Positions 5,887 through 11,988 of a stretch of DNA of 11,988 bases are shown here, piece by piece. A program made the position numbers and the translations under genes. The DNA is from CAZYTO01 sp964650405 (lineage in GTDB: Bacteria > Acidobacteriota > Thermoanaerobaculia > Gp7-AA8), in contig CAZYTO010000175.1 in NCBI GenBank assembly GCA_964650405.1, positions 1-11,988 on the forward strand, written 5' to 3'. The stretch's first letter is position 1. Each line of letters opens with the position of its first letter. The notes beneath the pieces were generated by a model. It had not been told where the DNA came from. It did no database searches and saw only the letters and a list, made by a program, of their open reading frames with translations.

Positions 5887-6702
5887 ATGATCCGCCGGCT
5901 GTTGCTCCTCAGCCTCTTCGCCGCTGCCGTCGTTCACGCAGATGAGCGCGAACAACTCGTCAAGAGGCTTCACCTCGCCACGGTCGCGGAACCGCGGCAG
6001 GTGGGCGTATACGACCGCTATGCGAGCGGACGTCCGCGGCTTGTCATCGCCGCGACCCATACGGACGATTCCGAAGGCGAAGTCCTTCTCATCAGGCTGC
6101 CCGACGCCTCGAACGGGAGCGGAAAGATCCTCCACCGCGAGAAGCCTGACGAGGCCCCGTACGAAATCTCCTTCATTCGCCTCGTGGATCCGAAGGACGT
6201 GAGCGTGGAGTGCTACGCAAAGCACGGCATCGGTGGTGTGGCCTACCGCGTTCGCGGGGAGCGGCTGGTGGAGATCGCCAACGACTTCGCCGGCCCGTTG
6301 AACACGCCCGATCTCGACGGCGACGGCATTCCGGAGATCATCTGGATCGGAGGCCACGACTTCTGTGGCAACAACACCACCGGCGGCGTTCTGCGTTGGA
6401 ACGGCACGGAGTACGCCGGTGACGGCAGGCATTACGCCGTCATCTCCACGGCCATCGTGGGCGCGGAATGGCTATCATTCGATTTCCACGCCCCTGCGCA
6501 GGATGGCTCTCCGCAGCCATCCCGCTACATCCTTCATGTCCATCGAGACTCCGGCGTCAGCGCCTTCGAGGTCAAGGTTGACGAAGAGGTCGTTCTGCCC
6601 GAAACGCCTCTCAGTCTGGAGAACGACTGCCACACGCTGGACGTCACGATCCACGGCAAAGGGGGCGCGATGGCATGGGCGATGATCGAGCAACGGCCCT
6701 GA
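5887..6702 (+). CDS. Secreted hypothetical protein with DxDGDG calcium-type loop
   Basis: A 271-aa protein with a clear signal peptide (MIRRLLLLSLFAAAVVHA, cleavage likely after A18), so it is exported. NTPDLDGDGIPEIIWIGG (139-156) is a calcium-binding loop as found in FG-GAP/VCBS-type beta-propeller repeats; only one copy is evident. The rest looks beta-rich. Cys109, Cys160 and Cys248 could form a disulfide after export. I do not recognise a family beyond this. The frame is open upstream (GTG at 5872, ATG at 5881). ATG 5887 is preferred because GGAG at 5875-5878 is then 8 bases away and the signal peptide begins correctly with its basic residues. It follows the 86-aa gene by 49 bp, and a stem-loop separates it from the next gene. 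Confidence 0.78.
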   Translation: MIRRLLLLSLFAAAVVHADEREQLVKRLHLATVAEPRQVGVYDRYASGRPRLVIAATHTDDSEGEVLLIRLPDASNGSGKILHREKPDEAPYEISFIRLVDPKDVSVECYAKHGIGGVAYRVRGERLVEIANDFAGPLNTPDLDGDGIPEIIWIGGHDFCGNNTTGGVLRWNGTEYAGDGRHYAVISTAIVGAEWLSFDFHAPAQDGSPQPSRYILHVHRDSGVSAFEVKVDEEVVLPETPLSLENDCHTLDVTIHGKGGAMAWAMIEQRP

Positions 6703-6708
6703 GCTGAG

Positions 6709-6737
6709 CGCGGAAGGTCCCGTGACATACTTCCGCG
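6709..6737 (+). promoter_or_regulatory. 8-bp stem-loop just before the 128-aa gene
   Basis: CGCGGAAG (6709-6716) pairs perfectly with CTTCCGCG (6730-6737) around a 13-base loop. It lies between a stop codon and the next ATG, only four bases before the latter, with no U-tract. It could stabilise the upstream mRNA end or control access to the next start. The function is inference. Confidence 0.4.
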
Positions 6738-6741
6738 TCCG

Positions 6742-7128
6742 ATGCGACTGGAGAAGCTGCGGGAGGAAGAGGAAGATTACTGGCGCGGAGAGTTCGCGCA
6801 GCAGAACTGGATCTTCGGGGCGCTGACCCTCAACGTCACCCTGCCCGAGTTCGGCGGCGGCGTCCCCTCGCTGCGGCAGATGCACTTCGGCTACTACCTC
6901 CAGCCCCTGCACCTCAACGCCGACGACCGCGAGGATCTCCCGCGCAAGCTCGTCTTCGTTCTGGCCCGCCGCAAGCCACCGCTCGACTTTCTCGAGCTCT
7001 CCGGCGCCGGCCTCCGCGTTCCGCATTGCTTCCCACAGGGCTTCACCCTCGGCAGCGTTCTCCGCATCACCCTGCAGGAGATGAAGCGGCTTCCGCTGAA
7101 GGATGAGGCCGCGAGGGAGGAAGGATGA
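6742..7128 (+). CDS. Hypothetical protein, 128 aa
   Basis: A cytoplasmic-looking protein I do not recognise. It starts with a charged helix (RLEKLREEEEDYWRGEFAQQ, 2-21). A beta-rich middle (NWIFGALTLNVTLPEFGGGVPSLRQMHFGYYLQP) follows, then a Leu/Arg-rich part (LPRKLVFVLARRKPPLDFLELSGAGL). Codon choice is strongly GC3-biased, supporting expression as protein. No signal peptide or membrane helix is present. The start ATG sits four bases after a stem-loop and lacks a Shine-Dalgarno. The last ten residues (LKDEAAREEG) are encoded in GAAGGATG-rich DNA complementary to the CCTTCAT array further on, so the C-terminus may have been extended by repeat DNA. Its stop overlaps an ATG at 7125 that opens the frame into the ABC gene. 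Confidence 0.65.
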   Translation: MRLEKLREEEEDYWRGEFAQQNWIFGALTLNVTLPEFGGGVPSLRQMHFGYYLQPLHLNADDREDLPRKLVFVLARRKPPLDFLELSGAGLRVPHCFPQGFTLGSVLRITLQEMKRLPLKDEAAREEG

Positions 7129-7238
7129 ACAGGATCGTTACCGTACCTGCCGTACCGCGACGCTCTACACCTTGTAGACTTCCCGCGAATCGCCGCTCGT
7201 TCTCCCTTCGCCCGTCATCCTTCGACGTTCGCCCTTTC

Positions 7239-7265
7239 CCTTCATCCTTCATCCTTCATCCTTCA
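7239..7265. repeat. CCTTCAT heptamer array before the first ABC gene
   Basis: Three exact copies of CCTTCAT (7239-7245, 7246-7252, 7253-7259) and a partial fourth end 9 bp before the ATG at 7275. Related TTCGCCC/CATCCTTCG words fill 7197-7238. The inverse word GGAAGGATGAA occurs at 7119-7129, so the intergenic segment is flanked by inverted copies. Confidence 0.85.
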
Positions 7266-7274
7266 CCGCTGGCC

Positions 7275-9014
7275 ATGACGCCCCTCCGACGCCTCATCGA
7301 CTACTTTGCCCGCTACCGCTGGTCGCTCCTGGCGGGGGGCCTCTGCGTCCTCGGCTCGGCCGTCTTCTCCCTCATCAAGCCGGCCATCATCGGGCGGGCG
7401 GTGGACCGGCTCTCCACCGCCCGGGCCAGCGTCGACTTTCTGCGCTACGGCTTCGCGTACGTGGCGGCGGCGGCCGTGGAGGGGCTCTTCCTCTATGCCC
7501 AGCGCTGGATCATCATCGGCGCGTCGCGGCGCATCGAGTACGACATGCGCAACGACTTCTACGGCCACCTCCAGTCGCTGCCGCTGCGCTATTACCAGGG
7601 ACAGCGGACAGGCGACCTGATGTCCCGAGCCACCAACGACCTCTCCTCGGTGCGCATGCTCATCGGGCCGGCGGTGATGCACTCGGTCTCGTCGCTGCTT
7701 GTCGTAGCAGGCGCCTTCGTGGCCATGATGCGCATCGACCGGACCATGGCCCTGCTGTCGCTCATCTCCGTGCCGGTCATCGCCGGGCTGGTCAAGTTCT
7801 TCGGCCAGAAGATCCACGTCCGCTTCAAGTCGGTGCAGGACTACTTCGGCGACGTCTCCGCCCGCGTGCAGGAGAACCTGGCCGGCGTCCGCGTCGTCCG
7901 CGCCTTCGGCCAGGAGCAGAACGAGGTGGCCATCTTCCAGCGGATGAACCGCGAGTACGTCGACCGCAACCGTTCGCTCATCCGCCTCACGGCCACGTTC
8001 TACCCGATGCTGCACATGATCATCGGGCTGCTTTTCGTCCTCATCTTCTTCCTCGGCAGCCGGAAGATGATCGCCGGCACGCTGACTATCGGCCAGTTCG
8101 TGGCCTTCCAGTTCTACCTCGGGCGCATGGTCTGGCCGCTCATCGCCCTCGGCTGGGTCATCAACCTCTTCCAGCGCGGCATGGCTTCGATGCAGCGGCT
8201 TCACGAGGTGTGGTCGGTCGCTCCGGACGTCACCGTGGACTCCGGGACGCGGGTGGACGGCGCGGCCCGAGGAGACCTCGAGATCCGCGATCTCACCTTC
8301 ACCTACGAGCGGCATCCCGTTCTCAAGAACGTTTCGCTCACCGTCCGGCACGGCCAGACGGTAGGCATCGTCGGCCGGACCGGCAGCGGCAAGTCGACGC
8401 TCCTGGCCCTGCTCACGCGCACCTTCGAGCCGCCCGAGCGGGCCGTCTTCGTCGACGGTCACCCCATCGAGGACATCCCTCTGCGGCAGTTGCGCGACTG
8501 GATCGGTGTCGTGCCGCAGGAGACGTTTCTCTTCTCCGAGTCGATCGCCGAGAACATCCGCTTCGGCCGCGCCGCGGCCACGAAGGAGGAAGTCGATGCC
8601 GCGGCGGCCATGGCCGGCCTCTCCGGAGACGTGGCCACGTTTCCGCAGGGGTTGGAGACGGTCATCGGAGAGCGCGGCATCACCCTGTCGGGCGGCCAGA
8701 AACAGCGTACGGCCATCGCCCGCGCCCTCGTGCGCGAGCCGGTCATCCTCCTTCTCGACGACTCCCTCTCCGCCGTCGACACGCAGACCGAGGAGAAGAT
8801 CCTGCGGGCGCTGCGCGAAGTGCGGAAGGGAAGGACCGTGCTCATCGTCTCGCACCGCGTCTCTTCGGTGAAGGACGCCGACCACATCGTCGTCCTCGAC
8901 GAAGGCCGCATCGTCGAGCGCGGCACGCACGACGCCCTCGTGGCGAAGAACGGCTACTACGCGGACCTGTACCGGCGGCAGACGATCGAGGAAGAGATCG
9001 AGGAGATAGCTTGA
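7275..9014 (+). CDS. ABC exporter half-transporter, degenerate-site subunit of a heterodimer
   Basis: A 579-aa inner-membrane half-transporter: a six-helix exporter domain (about 1-315) and a nucleotide-binding domain (about 335-565). Walker A is GRTGSGKST (367-375), Q-loop Q415 (VVPQETFLF), signature LSGGQ (471-475), Walker B ILLLDD (491-496), D-loop SLSAVD (497-502), H-switch H527 (VSHR). The residue after the Walker B aspartate is Asp496 instead of the catalytic Glu. This DD-SLSAVD signature is typical of the degenerate subunit in heterodimeric exporters such as BmrC/YheI and TM287. Its intact LSGGQ would serve the partner's ATP site. Family length supports the ATG at 7275. An in-frame ATG at 7125 has a good GGAGG site and overlaps the preceding stop, but would add 50 residues encoded mostly by repeat DNA. 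The substrate is unknown, probably lipid or a hydrophobic compound. Confidence 0.93.
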   Translation: MTPLRRLIDYFARYRWSLLAGGLCVLGSAVFSLIKPAIIGRAVDRLSTARASVDFLRYGFAYVAAAAVEGLFLYAQRWIIIGASRRIEYDMRNDFYGHLQSLPLRYYQGQRTGDLMSRATNDLSSVRMLIGPAVMHSVSSLLVVAGAFVAMMRIDRTMALLSLISVPVIAGLVKFFGQKIHVRFKSVQDYFGDVSARVQENLAGVRVVRAFGQEQNEVAIFQRMNREYVDRNRSLIRLTATFYPMLHMIIGLLFVLIFFLGSRKMIAGTLTIGQFVAFQFYLGRMVWPLIALGWVINLFQRGMASMQRLHEVWSVAPDVTVDSGTRVDGAARGDLEIRDLTFTYERHPVLKNVSLTVRHGQTVGIVGRTGSGKSTLLALLTRTFEPPERAVFVDGHPIEDIPLRQLRDWIGVVPQETFLFSESIAENIRFGRAAATKEEVDAAAAMAGLSGDVATFPQGLETVIGERGITLSGGQKQRTAIARALVREPVILLLDDSLSAVDTQTEEKILRALREVRKGRTVLIVSHRVSSVKDADHIVVLDEGRIVERGTHDALVAKNGYYADLYRRQTIEEEIEEIA

Positions 9015-9037
9015 AGTGGAGAGGAAAAAAGAGAGTT

Positions 9038-9102
9038 GTTAGTGGTTAGTGGTTAGGAGAAGCGTGGCGCCGCCGCGCTTCTCCTAACCACTAACCACTA
9101 AC
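9038..9102 (+). repeat. Perfect 27-bp inverted repeat of TTAGTGG heptamers between the ABC genes
   Basis: Arm 9038-9064 and arm 9076-9102 are exact reverse complements of 27 bases around an 11-base spacer. The spacer can extend the RNA stem by four pairs (one G-U) to leave a 3-base loop. The outer part of each arm is heptamer repeats (GTTAGTG / CACTAAC, with one extra copy on the right). The inner part, ending AGGAGAAGCG, is unique. It sits 23 bp after one half-transporter stop and 14 bp before the other start. No U-tract follows. It should form a very stable RNA hairpin. Confidence 0.92.
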
Positions 9103-9116
9103 CACTAACCCCTTAC

Positions 9117-10976
9117 ATGGCCGACATCGAACGACAGGAAGACGAAGGAGCGAGAGCCTTCGACCCGCATCTCGCGCGGCGGTTGCTGCGCTACCTGCGG
9201 CCGTACCGGCTGCGGGCGGGCGTGTCGGTCGTGCTCGTCATCCTCTCCTCGCTCCTCGAGATCACCGGGCCGGCCATCATCGCCGTGGCCATCGACCTCT
9301 TCGTGCAGCCGCTGCACGGCGGGGCGGCCATCGGCATCTCCGCGCGGATCGGTACGTGGCTGCACGGGCACGGCTTGGCCCTCGACGCCCGCACCGGAAT
9401 CAACCTGGCCGCCACCGTCTACCTGATCACCCTGGCCGGCAACTTCGCCGTCCTCTATACGCAGATGGTGCTCATGAACCTCATGGGCCAGTACATCATG
9501 TACGACCTGCGCAAGGAGATCTTCGGGCACCTGCAGCGGCTCGACGTCCAGTACTTCGACAAACATCCCGTGGGCCGGCTCATGACCCGCGTCACCACCG
9601 ACGTCGACGCCCTGAACGAGATGTTCACCGCCGGCTTCGTGGCCATCTTCGGCGACGTCTTCGTCCTGGCCGGTATCGTCGGCGTCCTGTTCTGGATGAA
9701 CTGGCGGATGGCCCTGGTCCTCTTCTCCATCACCCCGGCCATCCTCGTCGTCTCGGTGTGGTTCCGGCGCGGGGCACGCATCACCTACCGCCAGGTGCGG
9801 GCGCGCATCGCCGCCATCAACGCCTTCCTGCAGGAGCACCTGTCGGGGATGGCCACCGTGCAGCTCTTCAACCGTGAGGATGCCGAGGCGGGTAAGTTCG
9901 ACGAGCTGAACGCGAAGCACCGCGACGCCAACATCGACTCCATCTTCTACTACGCCGTCTTCTACCCGGTCATCGAGCTCATTCAGACCATCGGTATCGC
10001 TTTGATCGTTTGGTACGGCGGCGGCCAGGTCGTGCGCGGCACGCTCTCGGTCGGTGCGCTCATCGCCTTCTTCACGTACGCCCAACGATTCTACGAGCCG
10101 ATCTCCGACCTCTCCGAGAAGTACAACATCCTCCAGGCCGCCATGGCCGCCAGCGAGCGCATCTTCAGGCTGCTCGACACGAAGGTGCGCATCGCCGACA
10201 GCGGCACGCTCGAGGCGGACCACGTCGAGTCGATCGAGTTCCGCAACGTCTCGTTCGCCTACAACGAGCCGGAGTGGGTGCTGAAGAACGTATCGTTCCG
10301 CGTGGGCCGCGGCGAGAAGATCGCCCTGGTCGGCCACACCGGGGCGGGGAAGACCACCGTGACCGCCCTCCTGCTTCGCTTCTACGAGCCGCAGAAGGGC
10401 CAGATCTGCATCAACGGCGTCGACATCCGCAGCTACTCTCTCGCCTCCCTGCGACGCCTCTTCGCCATCGTGCAGCAGGACTTCTTCCTCTTCACGGGCA
10501 CGGTCGGCCAGAACATCTCCCTCGGCGACCCGAAGATCAGCGACGAGGCGGTCCGTAGCGCCGCCGTCCGCGTCCAGGCCGACCGCTTCATTTCCCGGCT
10601 CGACGACGATTCCGGCACCGGCTACAGCGCCCAGGTCCGCGAGCGCGGCGCCGGCTTCTCGGTGGGGGAGAAGCAGCTCCTCTCCTTCGCCCGCGCCCTC
10701 GCCTTCAACCCGCCCGTACTCGTCCTCGACGAAGCCACGTCGTCCATCGACACCGAGACCGAGCGCCTCATCCAGGAAGCCATCCAGACCCTCATGGAAG
10801 GCCGGACCTCGATCGTCATCGCCCACCGCCTCTCCACCATCCGCTCCGCCGACACCATCCTCGTCTTCCACCACGGCGAGATCCGCGAGCGCGGCACCCA
10901 CGATCAGCTCATGCAGATCGACGGCCTCTACCGGAAGCTGTATGAGATCCAGTACCGGGAAGCCGTGACGGCGTAG
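9117..10976 (+). CDS. ABC exporter half-transporter, catalytic-site partner subunit
   Basis: A 619-aa half-transporter with a short acidic N-terminus, an exporter membrane domain (about 30-350) and an ATPase domain (about 370-612). Walker A is GHTGAGKTT (406-414), Q-loop Q454 (IVQQDFFLF), Walker B VLVLDE (534-539) with catalytic E539, D-loop TSSID, H-switch H570 (IAHR). The signature is FSVGE (514-518) instead of LSGGQ, as in YheH/BmrD/TM288-like partners. Combined with the Asp496 of the preceding subunit, one composite ATP site is fully canonical (this Walker A/B plus the partner's LSGGQ) and the other is doubly degenerate. That complementarity makes a heterodimer with the upstream gene product very likely. 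ATG at 9117 has no Shine-Dalgarno; the leader is CCACTAA repeats. The gene order matches the usual adjacent-pair arrangement. Confidence 0.94.
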   Translation: MADIERQEDEGARAFDPHLARRLLRYLRPYRLRAGVSVVLVILSSLLEITGPAIIAVAIDLFVQPLHGGAAIGISARIGTWLHGHGLALDARTGINLAATVYLITLAGNFAVLYTQMVLMNLMGQYIMYDLRKEIFGHLQRLDVQYFDKHPVGRLMTRVTTDVDALNEMFTAGFVAIFGDVFVLAGIVGVLFWMNWRMALVLFSITPAILVVSVWFRRGARITYRQVRARIAAINAFLQEHLSGMATVQLFNREDAEAGKFDELNAKHRDANIDSIFYYAVFYPVIELIQTIGIALIVWYGGGQVVRGTLSVGALIAFFTYAQRFYEPISDLSEKYNILQAAMAASERIFRLLDTKVRIADSGTLEADHVESIEFRNVSFAYNEPEWVLKNVSFRVGRGEKIALVGHTGAGKTTVTALLLRFYEPQKGQICINGVDIRSYSLASLRRLFAIVQQDFFLFTGTVGQNISLGDPKISDEAVRSAAVRVQADRFISRLDDDSGTGYSAQVRERGAGFSVGEKQLLSFARALAFNPPVLVLDEATSSIDTETERLIQEAIQTLMEGRTSIVIAHRLSTIRSADTILVFHHGEIRERGTHDQLMQIDGLYRKLYEIQYREAVTA

Positions 10977-10986
10977 GTGTGAAGGC

Positions 10987-11037
10987 GGAAAGGCTGGGAA
11001 GGCTGAAAGGCTGAGAAGAACCCCAGCACAGCCTTCC
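10987..11037. repeat. AAGGCTG repeats with a 9-bp stem after the ABC operon
   Basis: Three or four copies of an AAAGGCTG/GAAGGCTG word lie at 10987-11014. GGAAGGCTG (10997-11005) can pair with CAGCCTTCC (11029-11037) across a 23-base loop. This could act as an operon-end hairpin, but no U-tract follows. From here to 11261 I see no further gene; the stretch includes C-rich CTCGCC words and a 7-bp GC stem (11196-11202 with 11222-11228). Confidence 0.5.
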
Positions 11038-11261
11038 TCCCGGCCCCGCTCGCCGCTCGCCCCGTTCTCCCCGCTCGCCTGCCCGATGTGCTCCCGCTCA
11101 CAGCGAAACGCCTGGGGCCGACCCATCACTATGGAGTGCGGCAAATCGAGCATGCCGCGCGTTGGAACGACGCCCCTGGCGACGGTGACGAAACGCCGCC
11201 GCTTCCGGAAACGACGCAACCGCGGCGGTGGCCGCGCCGTAAAGGGAAGGAGCGAGCCCCC

Positions 11262-11468
11262 ATGGAGGGTTATGCGGAGATGTCCGAGCCCCAGCAAATC
11301 GTCTTCGAGTACATCGGAATGACTTCCATGCTGGCGGAGGGGATGGTCACGCGACAGCGTTACTACTTCCCCGAGCCGGGCGCGCGCGTCCCGGTCGACG
11401 CTCGTGACCGGGCCGGCCTGCTTCGTGCCCCGAACCTGCGCGAAGCGCGTGACCGTAACGTTATTTGA
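11262..11468 (+). CDS. Small hypothetical protein, possibly phage-related
   Basis: A 68-aa protein. The core FEYIGMTSMLAEGMVTRQRYYFPEPGARVPVDARDRAGLLRAPNLREA (about 15-62) has the pattern of short beta-rich proteins I associate with phage or prophage structural clusters (YxGxT...G..T...Y.F..PG..V.VD.RD...L...P.LR). That likeness is from memory and unverified. ATG 11262 has AAGGAG at 11247-11252 nine bases upstream. The frame extends upstream to 11088 but that part is basic and low in family character. Met7 (11280) is another possible start. The C-terminal tail (EARDRNVI) may be unconserved. Confidence 0.5.
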   Translation: MEGYAEMSEPQQIVFEYIGMTSMLAEGMVTRQRYYFPEPGARVPVDARDRAGLLRAPNLREARDRNVI

Positions 11469-11557
11469 CAGCCTCAGGAAACAGGGTTACCGTTCGCGAA
11501 CACCAACGTCGTCATCGGCACCAGACCCAGGCAGTTGGGTGGAAGAGGAGGGGGAGC

Positions 11558-11776
11558 ATGACCGTACGGTTTGTCCCCGGCACCAAGCGTCAGAAAAGCA
11601 GTCTCATCGAAGGATTTCTCACCAAGTACCACGTCGACCACGAGCTCATCAGCCCCGAACAGATCACCGGCTCACAGACCTTTCACCTCGGGACCGACCC
11701 TGCCGTTGAAGTCGATGGCCGCCTTTTCGTCGATCCGAACGTCGACGCGCTGAAGAAGATCTTCCACATCGAGTAG
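11558..11776 (+). CDS. Small hypothetical protein, 72 aa
   Basis: Begins MTVRFVPGTKRQKSSLIEGF, with a helix, a strand (DHELISPEQI) and a C-terminal VEVDGRLFVDPNVDALKKIF segment (about 51-69). That last part loosely resembles the C-terminal strand-helix of thioredoxin/glutaredoxin-like folds, but there is no CxxC or any cysteine, so a redox role is not supported. The start is well supported by a strong GGAGG-type site at about 11547-11551 (GGAGGGGGAG). A perfect -35-like TTGACA occurs at 11465-11470 with only a poor -10, so it may have its own promoter. The gene stands 89 bp after the preceding small gene. Confidence 0.65.
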   Translation: MTVRFVPGTKRQKSSLIEGFLTKYHVDHELISPEQITGSQTFHLGTDPAVEVDGRLFVDPNVDALKKIFHIE

Positions 11777-11869
11777 AGGATCCCAGCGGAGTGGCCCGTT
11801 ATCCGGCGAAGTTCCTCCACGTCGCGTAGAAGTGTCTGACTCCGCGACCTGCGGTGCTAGCATCCAGTC

Positions 11870-11988
11870 ATGGCGGACGACCTTCTTTCCGTTCTCACCA
11901 AGTTCCATCGTGAGATCGTCATGCCCGACGTGCAGCGGGCTATCGGCGACGCGGTTGACGGCCTTCGGGGCGAGATCAATCGCCGGTT
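11870..11988 (+). CDS. Hypothetical helical protein (partial, runs off right edge)
   Basis: An ATG at 11870 opens a frame to the window end, about 39 residues: MADDLLSVLTKFHREIVMPD then VQRAIGDAVDGLRGEINRR. The segment is amphipathic throughout and looks like a long helix or the start of a coiled coil. No stop occurs in the visible part, and third positions are mostly G or C. No Shine-Dalgarno is evident; the spacing from the preceding gene (93 bp) leaves room for a promoter. No function can be assigned. Confidence 0.55.
   Translation, partial: MADDLLSVLTKFHREIVMPDVQRAIGDAVDGLRGEINRR

Noticed and set aside
11088..11261. Longer N-terminus (58 extra codons) for the 68-aa small protein
   Set aside because: The upstream part is basic and compositionally unlike the core, while ATG 11262 has a good AAGGAG site at proper spacing.
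9105..11297. 730-codon minus-strand open frame over the second ABC gene
   Set aside because: It lies fully antisense to a gene with every ABC motif. The low-complexity Asp/Val/Glu/His composition is typical of antisense frames in GC-rich DNA. The 555-codon frame at 7263-8930 is rejected for the same reason.

Overview
This is a GC-rich (roughly two-thirds G+C by eye) bacterial chromosomal window with densely packed genes. Codons strongly favour G or C at the third position, and several start codons lack an obvious Shine-Dalgarno sequence. The phylum cannot be fixed from the sequence. The mix of a group-2-like sigma factor, paired heterodimeric ABC exporter halves, many lineage-restricted small proteins and gene boundaries littered with 7-16 bp repeat arrays would suit an uncultured Acidobacteriota-type organism, but that is a guess.

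Left part (1-2612): the 5' part of a membrane-anchored protein runs leftward off the edge. Its Pro/Thr-rich tail is encoded by extremely C-rich repetitive DNA including a 12-base homopolymer. Divergent from it is a 392-aa sigma-70 family factor that appears to carry two region-4 domains, the first degenerate and the second canonical. Then follow a repeat array and a compact vapBC-type toxin-antitoxin pair with an ATGA overlap, noticeably less GC-rich than its surroundings.

Middle (2633-5837): a small unrecognised protein with a CxxC motif and a metabolite:H+ symporter-type MFS transporter lie on the minus strand. A 540-bp gene-free stretch follows, in which two oppositely oriented octamer-repeat arrays flank a roughly 330-bp core containing a perfect 8-bp hairpin. 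Next are a beta-carbonic anhydrase and, 6 bp behind it, an 86-aa conserved-looking small protein.

Right part (5887-11988, all plus strand): a secreted protein with a DxDGDG loop, a 128-aa unknown, and the two halves of a heterodimeric ABC exporter. The first half has Asp in place of the catalytic Glu; the second has a degenerate signature motif, so one composite ATP site should be weak and the other active. A perfect 27-bp inverted repeat made of heptamer units lies between the two halves. The window ends with three small genes, the last cut by the edge; one looks phage-like.

The most distinctive property of the window is that simple 7-16 bp repeat words sit at the starts or ends of many genes. 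At the left edge the same kind of DNA has become coding sequence. The sigma factor with a duplicated region 4 and the inter-subunit hairpin of the ABC operon are the best individual candidates for follow-up.
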